Assembly: GCF_026314945.1 (NCBI RefSeq)
Contig: NZ_CP111121.1
Span: 682,001-746,000 of the forward strand
Source: Chryseobacterium fluminis
Lineage (GTDB): Bacteria; Bacteroidota; Bacteroidia; Flavobacteriales; Weeksellaceae
DNA: 64,000 nt
Direction of reading: 5' to 3'
Position 1 is the stretch's first letter, and every line of letters starts with the position of its first letter. Below are positions 1 to 8,092 of this stretch, piece by piece. Under the pieces are notes generated by a model. The model saw only the letters and a program-made list of their open reading frames with translations. It did no database searches and was not told where the DNA came from. A program made the translations under genes and the position numbers.

Positions 1-470
1 TTTTCCAGGTGCTGAATTAATTCCTGCAGCGTTGCAGGCCCTTTCATCCCAGTCTCAACGGCACAGTTAAATTTTGTATTTAAATCTGATCTGTCCAGAC
101 CGAAATTTTCGATATCTAATGTCGGAGTATAATGTCTTCTTTCTCTAACCGGATTTGTCTTGGTAAACAAATGCCCTCTCGTTCTGTACGCCTCAATAAG
201 GTTTACCACCTTAAATTCCTTTTTGATGTGCTCAGGAACCTCGCCGTTAGCTGCCGCCTGGGCTGCCTGCTGAACTGCAGGAGCTGAACTGGATGATGCC
301 TGGATATATTGAATATTTTCGTCATCACCATAGTTCTCCAAAGCAAAATCGAATCCCTGAAAGAAGGATTTCCATGATGGCTCCAAAGAATCCGGATATT
401 TTAAGTACTGTTGGTATAAATCCTCAATTAACTGAGAATGAGCTGCGTTTAGGAATGAAAATCTGTCCAT
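1..470 (-). CDS. sucA: 2-oxoglutarate dehydrogenase E1 component, N-terminal part (cut by window edge)
   Basis: The reverse strand from the ATG at 470 reads MDRFSFLNAAHSQLIEDLYQ and continues open to base 1. It contains the E1 N-terminal helix (LIEDLYQQYLKYPDSLEPSW, then FFQGF), an alanine/glutamine-rich linker, and the motif VNLIEAYRTRGHLFTKTNP, which is typical of the SucA/OdhA family. The enzyme is the thiamine-diphosphate-dependent decarboxylase of the 2-oxoglutarate dehydrogenase complex in the TCA cycle. About 156 of the usual 900 or so residues are present; the catalytic core lies outside the window. The start is well set because the E1 N-terminal helix begins within a few residues of it. 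Confidence 0.93.
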   Translation of the reverse strand, partial: MDRFSFLNAAHSQLIEDLYQQYLKYPDSLEPSWKSFFQGFDFALENYGDDENIQYIQASSSSAPAVQQAAQAAANGEVPEHIKKEFKVVNLIEAYRTRGHLFTKTNPVRERRHYTPTLDIENFGLDRSDLNTKFNCAVETGMKGPATLQELIQHLE

Positions 471-516
471 TATTACAGTGTATCTATTATTAAAATTTGT
501 TTGTAGAATTAAACTT

Positions 517-524
517 CAAATTTA
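517..524 (-). promoter_or_regulatory. Candidate -7 element upstream of sucA
   Basis: The reverse strand reads TAAATTTG, an exact match to the Bacteroidota TAnnTTTG -7 element, 47 bases before the sucA start. I see no TTG at the usual -33 spacing, so this is a weak call. Confidence 0.35.
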
Positions 525-593
525 ATAAAAAAAACCGAGTTGGAACCGTTTCAGACTATTAAAAAAACTATAAAAGAAATAAATGTAAACAAT

Positions 594-1634
594 TTACTGA
601 TAAACGGATAAAGAGAGCTTCATATTGACTTCCTGCCCTTCCATCGGACGTTCTAAGAAAGTCTGACGGATGTCATTAAAACGCATGTTATCCTTCTTTG
701 CTTTCTGGATTAATTGTTGTATTGCCTTTACTCTTCCTTCGTAAGTTCCTTTATAATAAATCACATAATCCCGGGATGCATTTATGGTCCTGAAACTGAA
801 ATTATTATCGGTAACGCCGAACTTTTTGGAAAGGGGAATTCCAAGAAAATAAGATACCTCTTTATCTTTATAATTATCCGCATCGGTAAGTAAGACCGGA
901 AAACCGAATTCATCGTCTTTTTTACCCAGATCCATCGTCGTATAATTATAAATTTTATTATAATTGATCACAATATTTTTATACAGTGCATCTTTTTTGT
1001 TGGATGTACTAACATTAATGCCCAACAGGAGTGATGATTCTTTACTTTCAACAACCAGGCTGTCGTACTTTATAGCAGCCATCTGGTTGTCTTTTTCCAC
1101 TTTATTTCCCAAAACATTTTTGAGACTGTTCATGCTTTTTGTAATATTTTCAGCAAAACGGTCTTCTGTCCAGAAATTTTCAACCCTCCTGAGGACGGAT
1201 AATTTCGGAGTGTGAACGGACCATATAATTTTTGTTTTCTCTGCAGAAACGGGTTTGAATTTAACATCCACCAGCGTTGGATTTTCATTTTTGTTTTCAA
1301 ACAGCTGATATCTCAGGGTTTTATTCTGGTTTTCATAACGGATAAACATTTCTCCCTGGGTATCGTTTTTAGGATCTACATAGCTGATCGAACTCCCCTG
1401 CCCCTCATATGGAGTATAATAATCAATATCCATACTTTGGGAGCTTGTGAAGAAATTATTCCACCGGGTGAAATGCTGCAGATTATTAAACTGCGCAAAT
1501 ACCTTGTCTACAGGATAATCTATCTCTTTTTCTATCTTAAAACTCTTACTGTCATCTACAAAATAATACATGGAAGCAGCATAAGCTCCTACCAGCATGA
1601 CAACAATTATGATTATAACCTTAAAAAAACGCAT
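594..1634 (-). CDS. SRPBCC (polyketide cyclase-like) family membrane-anchored protein
   Basis: The protein has 346 residues. One N-terminal membrane segment (MRFFKVIIIIVVMLVGAYAA) is followed by a START/SRPBCC-like domain: FKIEKEIDYPVDKVFAQFNN, then a WNNFF segment and the beta strands of a lipid or hydrophobic ligand-binding fold. A second domain of roughly 150 residues ends the protein and is not recognised. A start six codons upstream is possible, but the ATG at 1634 directly precedes the membrane segment. The family binds hydrophobic ligands; no specific role can be named. The -7 element at 1639 would place transcription initiation almost on this ATG, so the message may be leaderless. Confidence 0.7.
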   Translation of the reverse strand: MRFFKVIIIIVVMLVGAYAASMYYFVDDSKSFKIEKEIDYPVDKVFAQFNNLQHFTRWNNFFTSSQSMDIDYYTPYEGQGSSISYVDPKNDTQGEMFIRYENQNKTLRYQLFENKNENPTLVDVKFKPVSAEKTKIIWSVHTPKLSVLRRVENFWTEDRFAENITKSMNSLKNVLGNKVEKDNQMAAIKYDSLVVESKESSLLLGINVSTSNKKDALYKNIVINYNKIYNYTTMDLGKKDDEFGFPVLLTDADNYKDKEVSYFLGIPLSKKFGVTDNNFSFRTINASRDYVIYYKGTYEGRVKAIQQLIQKAKKDNMRFNDIRQTFLERPMEGQEVNMKLSLSVYQ

Positions 1635-1638
1635 TGCA

Positions 1639-1669
1639 CAAATGTAGTACAAATAAAAAAAGTGACCAA
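1639..1669 (-). promoter_or_regulatory. Bacteroidota-type promoter for the SRPBCC gene
   Basis: The reverse strand shows TTG (1669-1667), a 20-base spacer, then TACATTTG (1646-1639). This fits the TTG-N19/20-TAnnTTTG pattern. The last G is five bases from the ATG at 1634. The -33 part overlaps the upstream terminator hairpin. Confidence 0.5.
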
Positions 1670-1682
1670 TATGTAGGTCACT
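1661..1682 (-). terminator. Hairpin terminator downstream of the paralogue array
   Basis: AGTGACC (1661-1667) pairs with GGTCACT (1676-1682). Read on the minus strand the stem is followed by a T-run (the A-run at 1653-1660). The same stem occurs at 6684-6704 behind the glycogen operon, so it is a reused terminator module. Confidence 0.6.
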
Positions 1683-1702
1683 CTTGTTTTAAATTATAAT
1701 AA

Positions 1703-2366
1703 AGCAGTTTAAACTTTTCTATTATCCCAAAGTAGATCCGAAAGATTTCTAAACACTTAAGTTAATTATAGTAATCTACTTTACGTAAAAGAAGTACACG
1801 TAAGTTTTTTGAAAATCTTGATTTCACTGATATGAACTTTAATTATGTGTTTTTTTTTTAACTTTCTAAAGTGTACTTAAAATGGGTGAGATTACAGAGA
1901 CAATAAGTACCACACACCGCTACTGCACAATCCCTGCTACCGCACGAATCCCTTCGTGTGGTGGTCTGTAGCAAACCACAAAGGAAATCCCAGATTTCTA
2001 AACACTTAAGTTAATTTAATTAATATACTTTGCGCAGAAGAAGTAAATGCAAGTCTTGTTAAAAATCTTTTGATTTTCTTCTGAAGCACATTAAGTCTGC
2101 GGTAGTTTCTTCCCTATAATACTCCTTTAACGAAGTTTCCGCCACTGGCAACCGGTTTTAAGCCGTTTCATAATGATCTGAAATATTTTTACCAAATCAA
2201 ACTTCTTAGAAAATCCCCTTTTCCCTCTGCTTAAATGGTAAAATCCATTTTTCTATTTTATCTTTGCTAATGAAATTCCAGATTGTTAGTCTTTTACATT
2301 GCAATCTAAAATTGCTAATTTTCTCGGAACTCTTTTTTCCAGAATAAGTTCAAACAACTTCAATAT
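1703..2366 (+). repeat. Dispersed intergenic repeat, copy 1 (with internally duplicated module)
   Basis: This non-coding block shares long stretches with 21205-21690 (same orientation) and 60143-60653 (inverted). It begins near CAGTTTAAACTTTTCTATTA and ends near CAAACAACTTCAATATT. The module TTCTAAACACTTAAGTTAAT, followed by a TACTTT(A/G)CGCA(A/G)AAGAAGTA-like stretch, occurs twice, near 1748 and near 1997. Between the two modules is a GC-richer centre containing CGCACGAATCCCTTCGTG, a small hairpin. No open frame is conserved between copies, so it is not coding. It fills most of the gap between the SRPBCC gene and the paralogue array. Confidence 0.75.
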
Positions 2367-2377
2367 TAAATTCAATA

Positions 2378-2866
2378 TCACTCGGAATAATCCTCAACAT
2401 TATATCCTTTCACTCCCGTAAACTCTATTTTCTCTATTTTCATATTTGAAAAAAATTGTGCGGTAGTTAGATTCCATTGAGAATGCTGCTGCGTCATTAA
2501 ACTTTCTACTTGACTAGATATTTCATCTGCAAATGTTATGGTAACCCATGGATGTTGAAATGAGTTTTCTCTAGCAATTCTTAGCATTCCCATATCACAA
2601 AAGAATAAAGTTAATTTATAATATTTTGTACTAGGTTTTATTTTAGAATCATAAATCCAACCTACTGGGCTTATATTTTTACTTAGCATTTCATTGTAAA
2701 AGCTCAAAAAATTTTGTCCATAAAATTGTGTTTTACCCGGTGTTATAGACTTCAACTTAGGAACTACAGTATTATAAAAATTGATATAGTCTGTTGTAGT
2801 TTGGGCTTTACTGCTGCATATAATTAATATACTTGCAAAAAGAGTCATTTTGAATATTAATTTCAT
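2378..2866 (-). CDS. Array paralogue 5: secreted/lipoprotein of unknown function
   Basis: The protein has 162 residues from the ATG at 2866, chosen by alignment with the paralogues; earlier in-frame ATGs exist at 2869 and 2884. The signal sequence ends IICSSKAQ, with a candidate lipobox cysteine. The mature part starts TTTDYINFYNTVVPKL and contains TQFYGQNF, PSTKYYKL, FFCD and a C-terminal MKIEKIEFTGVKGY. The function is not recognised. It is the last gene of a five-member tandem family. The N-terminal third matches the member at 4563 while the C-terminus (VEDYSE) matches the member at 3525, so this copy is mosaic. Confidence 0.8.
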   Translation of the reverse strand: MKLIFKMTLFASILIICSSKAQTTTDYINFYNTVVPKLKSITPGKTQFYGQNFLSFYNEMLSKNISPVGWIYDSKIKPSTKYYKLTLFFCDMGMLRIARENSFQHPWVTITFADEISSQVESLMTQQHSQWNLTTAQFFSNMKIEKIEFTGVKGYNVEDYSE

Positions 2867-2907
2867 CATGTCTGTATTTAGCAATCAAATATTGTGGGGC
2901 CTATTTT

Positions 2908-3402
2908 CTATTTTACTGTTCTATCTGAACTATTATAACCGTTAACACCAACAAATTGAATATTTTCAATTTTCATATTTGAAAAGAATTGTGCCACATT
3001 AGTATTCCATGTCGAATGATGTTGTACCATTAAATTTTGTACTTGACCAGGTATTTCATTTTCGAATGTTATTATTACTCGTGGATATTGATATGAATTA
3101 TCTGTTGCAATATTAATTAGATTCATATCACAAAAAAATAATTTTAAAACATAATATTTTGAACTTGGTGAAATTTTAGTATCATGCATCCAACCCACTA
3201 TACTAATATTTTTACTCTGTATTTCGTTATAGAAACTAGAAAAATTTTGTCCGTAGAATTGAGTTTTATTTGGTACTATAGAGTTTAGTTTTGGGACTAG
3301 ATTATTATATAAATTAATATAATCAGTTGTTGTTTGAGCTTTACAGTTAAATATAAATAATATATTTAATAGAAGCACTGTTTTTAACATTGTCGATTTC
3401 AT
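2908..3402 (-). CDS. Array paralogue 4: secreted/lipoprotein of unknown function
   Basis: The protein has 164 residues with a signal sequence ending FIFNCKAQ, where the cysteine could be lipidated. It shares the family core TTTDYINLYN, KTQFYGQNFSSFYNE, DTKISPSSKYYVLKLFFCDM and the C-terminal MKIENIQFVGVNGY. Its N-terminus is nearly that of the member at 3525, while its end (SSDRTVK) is that of the member at 4563. The 122-base gap upstream is larger than elsewhere in the array and holds a short match to the tail of the JAMM-like gene. The function is unknown. The conserved FFCD and NGY motifs argue that the fold is under selection. Confidence 0.8.
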   Translation of the reverse strand: MKSTMLKTVLLLNILFIFNCKAQTTTDYINLYNNLVPKLNSIVPNKTQFYGQNFSSFYNEIQSKNISIVGWMHDTKISPSSKYYVLKLFFCDMNLINIATDNSYQYPRVIITFENEIPGQVQNLMVQHHSTWNTNVAQFFSNMKIENIQFVGVNGYNSSDRTVK

Positions 3403-3407
3403 ACAAG

Positions 3408-3428
3408 TTAAATTTAATTATGGGCATT
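3408..3428 (-). repeat. Remnant resembling the 3' end of the JAMM-like gene
   Basis: TTAAATTTA followed by ATTATGGGCATT here matches, with one change, the sequence around the stop of the JAMM-like gene near 5060-5081. On the minus strand it keeps TGC CCA TAA, the last two codons and stop of that gene. It suggests that a second JAMM-plus-paralogue unit once existed and lost its first gene. Confidence 0.4.
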
Positions 3429-3524
3429 AAAAAATCCAAGTTGCAACTTATAATAAAAAAGCCTTTACTAATTGAGCTGAATAAAAGATGTTAAAACGCT
3501 ATCAAATGACGATCTACAATCAAA

Positions 3525-4016
3525 TTACTCGGAATAATCCTCAACACTATATCCTTTTACTCCCGTAAATTCTATTTTCTCTATTTTCATATTTGCGAAA
3601 AATTGAGTAAAAGTTGGATTCCATTGAGCATTGTATTGTCTTACCATATCTTCTATTTGATTAGGTATTTCATTTACAAATGTTATTTTTGCCCATGGAT
3701 ATTGATATGAATTTTCTGATGCGATATTGAGCATTCCTTTGTCACAGAAAAACAATGCAATAACATAATATTTTGTACTAGGTTTGATTTTTGTATCGTG
3801 AATAAATCCTACTATACTTATATTCTTACTTTGAAGCTCATTATAAAAATTTGAAAAATTTTGTCCATAAAATTGAGTTTTATTGGGTATTATGGAATTT
3901 AATTTGGGAACTACAGTATTATAAAAATTAATATAGTCTGTTGTAGTTTGGGCTCTACAGTTAAATATAAATAATATATTTAATAAAAGTACTGTTTTTA
4001 ATATTGTTGATTTCAT
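3525..4016 (-). CDS. Array paralogue 3: secreted/lipoprotein of unknown function
   Basis: The protein has 163 residues. The signal sequence MKSTILKTVLLLNILFIFNC is followed by RAQ and the family core (TTTDYINFYNTVVPKLNS, KTQFYGQNFSNFYNELQSKN, DTKIKPSTKYYV, FFCDKGML). It ends KIEKIEFTGVKGY then SVEDYSE. Its start abuts the stop of the member at 4017, so the two are almost certainly co-transcribed and may be translationally coupled. No catalytic motif is visible. The small secreted size, tandem duplication and position behind a larger lipoprotein are compatible with an immunity, inhibitor or binding role, which is inference. Confidence 0.82.
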   Translation of the reverse strand: MKSTILKTVLLLNILFIFNCRAQTTTDYINFYNTVVPKLNSIIPNKTQFYGQNFSNFYNELQSKNISIVGFIHDTKIKPSTKYYVIALFFCDKGMLNIASENSYQYPWAKITFVNEIPNQIEDMVRQYNAQWNPTFTQFFANMKIEKIEFTGVKGYSVEDYSE

Positions 4017-4511
4017 CTATTTAGCAGAATAATCTGTACTATCATAGCCTCGAACACCAATAAATCTAATGCTTTCAACTTTTATATCAGAAAAAAATTG
4101 CGCAACGACTGGATTCCATTGGGAGTGATTTCGCTCCATCAAAGTTTGTACCTGATTTGGTATCTCATCCTTAAAAGTAATAGAAATACGAGGATCATGA
4201 TAAGAGTTTTCGGAAGCTATATTAAGCATATTCAAATCTGATAAAAATAATTTTAAAACATAATATTTTGTACTTGGTGATATTTTTGTATCATAAAACC
4301 ATCCTTGAATGTTTATATTCCTATTTTGTAATTCATTATAGAAGTTTGAAAAGGGTAGATTATAATATTGGCTTTTAGTGGAAATTATTGGGTTTAGATT
4401 TGAGATAGTATGATTATAAAAATTAATATAATTATTTACTATTTGTGCTTTACAATTACAAATTAAAAATAAATTCGTAACTAACATGACTTTAAAAAAT
4501 ATTGATTTCAT
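4017..4511 (-). CDS. Array paralogue 2 (most divergent): secreted/lipoprotein of unknown function
   Basis: The protein has 164 residues. The signal sequence MKSIFFKVMLVTNLFLICNC is followed by KAQ. It retains YINFYNHTISNLNPI, FYNELQNRNINIQGW, DTKISPSTKYYVLKLF and the C-terminal VESIRFIGVRGYDSTDYS. It has lost the central FFCD cysteine (LFLSD) and the TQFYGQ motif (SQYYNLPF). It is thus the most diverged member of the family. It lies 51 bases after the member at 4563 and directly abuts the next gene. Function unknown. Confidence 0.8.
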   Translation of the reverse strand: MKSIFFKVMLVTNLFLICNCKAQIVNNYINFYNHTISNLNPIISTKSQYYNLPFSNFYNELQNRNINIQGWFYDTKISPSTKYYVLKLFLSDLNMLNIASENSYHDPRISITFKDEIPNQVQTLMERNHSQWNPVVAQFFSDIKVESIRFIGVRGYDSTDYSAK

Positions 4512-4562
4512 ATATCTTTATTTTACAAAATAAAACCGCCAAGTAATGACGATCTTATATTT

Positions 4563-5054
4563 CTATTTTATTGTTCTATCTGAACTTTCGTATCCATTTA
4601 TTCCAATAAATTTAATATTTTCTATCTTTAAGTTTGAAAAAAGCTGAATAAGAGATGTATTCCAGCGAGAATTATTCTGCTCTATTGCACTAATAATGTG
4701 TGAAGGTATTTCATCTTCAAATGTAATATTTATAATAGGATATCGAAATGAGTTTTTTGATGCAATACTAATCATAGTTGCATCACAAAAGAATAATGAA
4801 ACAACATGATATTTTGTACTAGGCTTTATTTTGGTATCATACACTAAACCTACTAAATTTATATTTCTATTTTGTAACTCATTGTAAAATATTGAAAACG
4901 GCTGTCCATAAAATTGTGTTTTACCGGGTGTTATAGACTTCAACTTAGGAACTACAGTATTATAAAAATTAATATAGTCTGTTGTAGTTTGGGCTTTACT
5001 GCTGCATATAATTAATATACTTGCTATAAGAGTTGTTTTAAATATTGATTTCAT
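4563..5054 (-). CDS. Array paralogue 1: secreted/lipoprotein of unknown function
   Basis: The protein has 163 residues. The signal sequence MKSIFKTTLIASILIICSSKAQ has a candidate lipobox cysteine. The core TTTDYINFYNTVVPKLKSIT then PGKTQFYGQ is identical to the member at 2378. The C-terminus IKFIGINGYESSDRTIK resembles the member at 2908. It is the first paralogue after the JAMM-like lipoprotein, from which it is separated by only 16 bases, so the pair is likely one transcriptional unit. The genes of the array are more AT-rich than the glycogen genes next to them. Confidence 0.82.
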   Translation of the reverse strand: MKSIFKTTLIASILIICSSKAQTTTDYINFYNTVVPKLKSITPGKTQFYGQPFSIFYNELQNRNINLVGLVYDTKIKPSTKYHVVSLFFCDATMISIASKNSFRYPIINITFEDEIPSHIISAIEQNNSRWNTSLIQLFSNLKIENIKFIGINGYESSDRTIK

Positions 5055-5070
5055 AGGGTATTAAATTTAT

Positions 5071-6489
5071 TTATGGGCATTTAGAAACTGTTGGTTTTTC
5101 TTCAATCGTACCATTAGGTTTTGTTATTGTTTGTATTGATGCATTTATTGTTTTTAAATTACCATTTGCATCAGCTTTTGCTATACTGATTCCTGAACCG
5201 AATTTCTCCAACATATGTGCTATTGCAATTGCATCTTTATCATAAGATTCTCCCGATGTATTTCCTGAAGAATCAAATCCATACATATATCTCATCGCTG
5301 TAAAATCTTCATACAAATTACTTCCTTCCTTAAAATCATGAGTCACCGTATCATAATTCTGGCTTCTGGGATATTGGTTTAAAAAATCAGCAGCAAGAGC
5401 TGGATCGTTGATAACTAACGCATAGATCTCGGAAACTCCATTCGCAATTCCATATACATAGCTATATCGCATGTTCGGATACATTATCATTCTTTCCAAC
5501 AGGGAAAACATGTCGCCTCCCGATGGGGCACCAAAAGCTCCTGCATTTGAATGCGCAGTTGCAAAAACCGAATTAGGATTAGACAGCTGATCAATCGGAG
5601 GAGATACACTGGATGAAGTCCCTTCTTTCGGCGGAGTTATTTCTATCTGTCCATTAGCAGCAGTTCCCAGGGCTACTCCAAACTCATTTGCATTCTGAAT
5701 CTTACTTTTTAAAACGGCATCCATCTTTTGCTGAGAAGCTGAATTTTTCAGAGTGGCATTTGCCTGTGTCATAGGAATCTTTGCTTTCTGGCAAGGATCC
5801 AGTTTCGGTGGCTCGGGGTTGTTTCCACCGCCGCCCGGATAACCGTATCCACCACCAGAACTACTGCCTCCTCCTCCCTGGCACTCTCCGTATTCATTCA
5901 CAGCACCCATGCACTCATCTATCATTTGTCTGCATTTCACGATAGAATAGGTATTCCAATGTCCATCACCACCTCCGGGATTATAATTTCCTTCATTATT
6001 GGGCATCCAAACAGAATAGAATGTTCTTGTACATTTCATTCCTTTTCCTTTTGCAGCAGATGACTTTTCTGTTGGTAAAACTTTTTTATACTCAGAAAAA
6101 ATTAAATTTTGAAAAAAGTCAAGATGACTTTTGTAATTCGTATAATAATAGTACACTTTTGTTCCATGCCTCGGAACCTGAAGTACAGAGGTCACTTTAT
6201 TATTTTCTACAATCGGCACCATAAGGAAGCTTTCGTCATAGCTTTCCAGTGTGGTGGCATAGTCCCAATAAGGTATTCCGCTTAATTTTTTGATTTCCGT
6301 CTCGTGTTCAAGATAGATTTTCATCACATTCCTGATGTAGACTTCATTCTCTTTCCAGAGACTTTTGGAGGTATATTCGTAATTGGAAGGGTTGGCAGAT
6401 GAGTTGATCTCATCATGTACGCAGGAATACAGCGTTACACTGAAGGCCAGCAATAGCAGTAGCCTGAGAATAATTTTTCTCTTCATCAT
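5071..6489 (-). CDS. Lipoprotein with degenerate JAMM/JAB-like metalloprotease motif
   Basis: The protein has 472 residues. The signal peptide carries a lipobox ending LYSC (Cys23). The N-terminal half (about 30-200) is not recognised. A glycine-rich linker (about 205-225) leads to a C-terminal domain with E269FGVALG and then H313-S-N315-x7-S323-G-G-D326. That is exactly the JAMM spacing H-x-H-x7-S-x2-D with the second histidine replaced by asparagine. Similar JAB-like domains occur at the ends of Bacteroidota lipoproteins and polymorphic proteins. With one ligand missing, zinc binding may be altered or lost. It heads the tandem array and is likely co-transcribed with it. An effector followed by duplicated partner proteins is one reading; this is not proven. 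Confidence 0.7.
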   Translation of the reverse strand: MMKRKIILRLLLLLAFSVTLYSCVHDEINSSANPSNYEYTSKSLWKENEVYIRNVMKIYLEHETEIKKLSGIPYWDYATTLESYDESFLMVPIVENNKVTSVLQVPRHGTKVYYYYTNYKSHLDFFQNLIFSEYKKVLPTEKSSAAKGKGMKCTRTFYSVWMPNNEGNYNPGGGDGHWNTYSIVKCRQMIDECMGAVNEYGECQGGGGSSSGGGYGYPGGGGNNPEPPKLDPCQKAKIPMTQANATLKNSASQQKMDAVLKSKIQNANEFGVALGTAANGQIEITPPKEGTSSSVSPPIDQLSNPNSVFATAHSNAGAFGAPSGGDMFSLLERMIMYPNMRYSYVYGIANGVSEIYALVINDPALAADFLNQYPRSQNYDTVTHDFKEGSNLYEDFTAMRYMYGFDSSGNTSGESYDKDAIAIAHMLEKFGSGISIAKADANGNLKTINASIQTITKPNGTIEEKPTVSKCP

Positions 6490-6807
6490 TTTTGGTTGTT
6501 TTTAGTATCGCTAATATATAAAATTATTTATAATTATAAAAAAATAATTATTTATTAACAAAACAATTCCAATTTTGGCTATTTAATGGAAAAATGACAC
6601 TAAAAATGATAAATAAAAGTAAAGTAAAAAATACAATGAAGCCAAAGATTAGTCACAGTAGGCATAGCAACTAAGCGAAAAAAAGTGACCCATTGTAGGT
6701 CACTCTTGTTTTAAATTTATTCATTTCATTCCTGGTTCTTTTCAGTTCGGATAAAGCTTTACACCTTTTAAGGGATTAAGCAGCTTTAATCTTTCGGCCT
6801 CGGAATT
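6490..6807 (-). other. Intergenic region between JAMM-like gene and glycogen operon
   Basis: These 318 bases are AT-rich with no convincing open frame. The left part must hold the promoter of the JAMM-like gene, but I find no clear TAnnTTTG. The right part contains the glycogen operon terminator at 6684-6704. Confidence 0.5.
6684..6704 (-). terminator. Terminator of the glycogen operon
   Basis: AGTGACC (6684-6690) pairs with GGTCACT (6698-6704). On the minus strand it is followed by a T-run (A-run 6678-6683). It lies about 104 bases beyond the glgC stop and is nearly identical to the hairpin at 1661-1682. Confidence 0.6.
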
Positions 6808-8076
6808 TCATCCGATATGTGTACCCGCCGGGAGCACCGCTCCTTTTTTCACTACTACGATACCGTCCTGTACCGAATAGGTTCCGTAATCTCCGTCTCC
6901 AAGATGTTTCCCCCCGATAATTCTTACATTATCTCCGATATGGCAGTTTTTATCTAAGATGGCCTTTTCAATATAACAGTATTTGCCAATTCCCATATTG
7001 GGACGACCTTCGTTATCATTAACTACAATTTCAGCAGTATTCTGATAAAAGTCCGCTCCCATGACATATGAATTGACAATCGTACTTCCTTTATCTACCC
7101 TTGTTCTGTTTCCGATTACAGAATTTTCAATCTTATCTGCCATGATGATGCATCCGTCACCAAAAACTGCTTTACTCACGTATGAACCGTTAATTTTTGA
7201 CGGTGGCAGCATCCTCGCTCTGGTATAAATCGGTGAAGAAGAAAATAAATTAAACTGAGGCAGATCCTGGCAAAGATCGATATTCGCTTCAAAGAATGAT
7301 TCAATGGTTCCTATATCTGTCCAATATCCTTCATACTGGTAGCTCAGTGTTGTATATTTTCCGATGGAATTCGGAATGATGTCTTTTCCGAAATCATCTC
7401 CCGCGCCTTCATCGAACATCTCTTTCAGAATCGATTTCGTAAAGATATAAATTCCCATCGAAGCTAGATATTCTTTTCCTTTATGCTTGTTATCTTCTGA
7501 CACTTCAGACTTTAAGCCATCGAGAAGATCATATCCCGGTTTTTCAACAAAGGAAGTGATATTTCCTTCGTCGTCGGAACTTAAAATTCCAAAACCTGTA
7601 GCATCTTTAGCATTTACCGGAATGGTTGCAATCGTTACGTCTCCCCCTTTCTCTATGTGAAAGTCCAGCATTTCCTTAAAATCCATCTGATAAAGCTGGT
7701 CGCCGGAAAGAATCAGGATATAATCGTAATCGTATTTTTCAAGATGCTTCATCGACTGGCGAACGGCATCTGCTGTTCCCTGGTACCAGTTTTCATTTTC
7801 CACATTCTGTTCGGCAGCAAGAATATCCACAAATCCTTTGCTGAAAATATCAAAGTGATAGGAATTCTTAATGTGTGAATTTAAAGATGCCGAGTTAAAC
7901 TGCGTCAGCACCAGAATTTTATTTAAACCTGAGTTTAAACAATTTGAAATAGGAATATCTACCAATCTGTATTTTCCGGCGATAGGAACAGCCGGTTTGG
8001 ACCTTGTATACGTTAATGGAAAAAGTCTGGTTCCTCTTCCTCCTCCCAAAACAATGGATATAACATTGTGATTCAT
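6808..8076 (-). CDS. glgC: Glucose-1-phosphate adenylyltransferase
   Basis: GlgC makes ADP-glucose from glucose 1-phosphate and ATP, the committed step of glycogen synthesis. The 422-residue protein is full length. The nucleotidyltransferase signature GGGRGTRLFPLTYTRSKPAV is at residues 11-30, followed by LVDIPISNCLNSG, the Y(Q)GTADAVRQ segment and ILSGDQLYQMD. The C-terminal third has the left-handed beta-helix hexapeptide pattern (IENSVIGNRTRVDKGSTI, then AILDKNCHIGDNVRIIGG), the allosteric and oligomerisation domain. It is the last gene of glgB-glgA-lipoprotein-glgC, 16 bases after the small lipoprotein gene. Confidence 0.96.
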   Translation of the reverse strand: MNHNVISIVLGGGRGTRLFPLTYTRSKPAVPIAGKYRLVDIPISNCLNSGLNKILVLTQFNSASLNSHIKNSYHFDIFSKGFVDILAAEQNVENENWYQGTADAVRQSMKHLEKYDYDYILILSGDQLYQMDFKEMLDFHIEKGGDVTIATIPVNAKDATGFGILSSDDEGNITSFVEKPGYDLLDGLKSEVSEDNKHKGKEYLASMGIYIFTKSILKEMFDEGAGDDFGKDIIPNSIGKYTTLSYQYEGYWTDIGTIESFFEANIDLCQDLPQFNLFSSSPIYTRARMLPPSKINGSYVSKAVFGDGCIIMADKIENSVIGNRTRVDKGSTIVNSYVMGADFYQNTAEIVVNDNEGRPNMGIGKYCYIEKAILDKNCHIGDNVRIIGGKHLGDGDYGTYSVQDGIVVVKKGAVLPAGTHIG

Positions 8077-8092
8077 AACTTATCTTGAGTTT

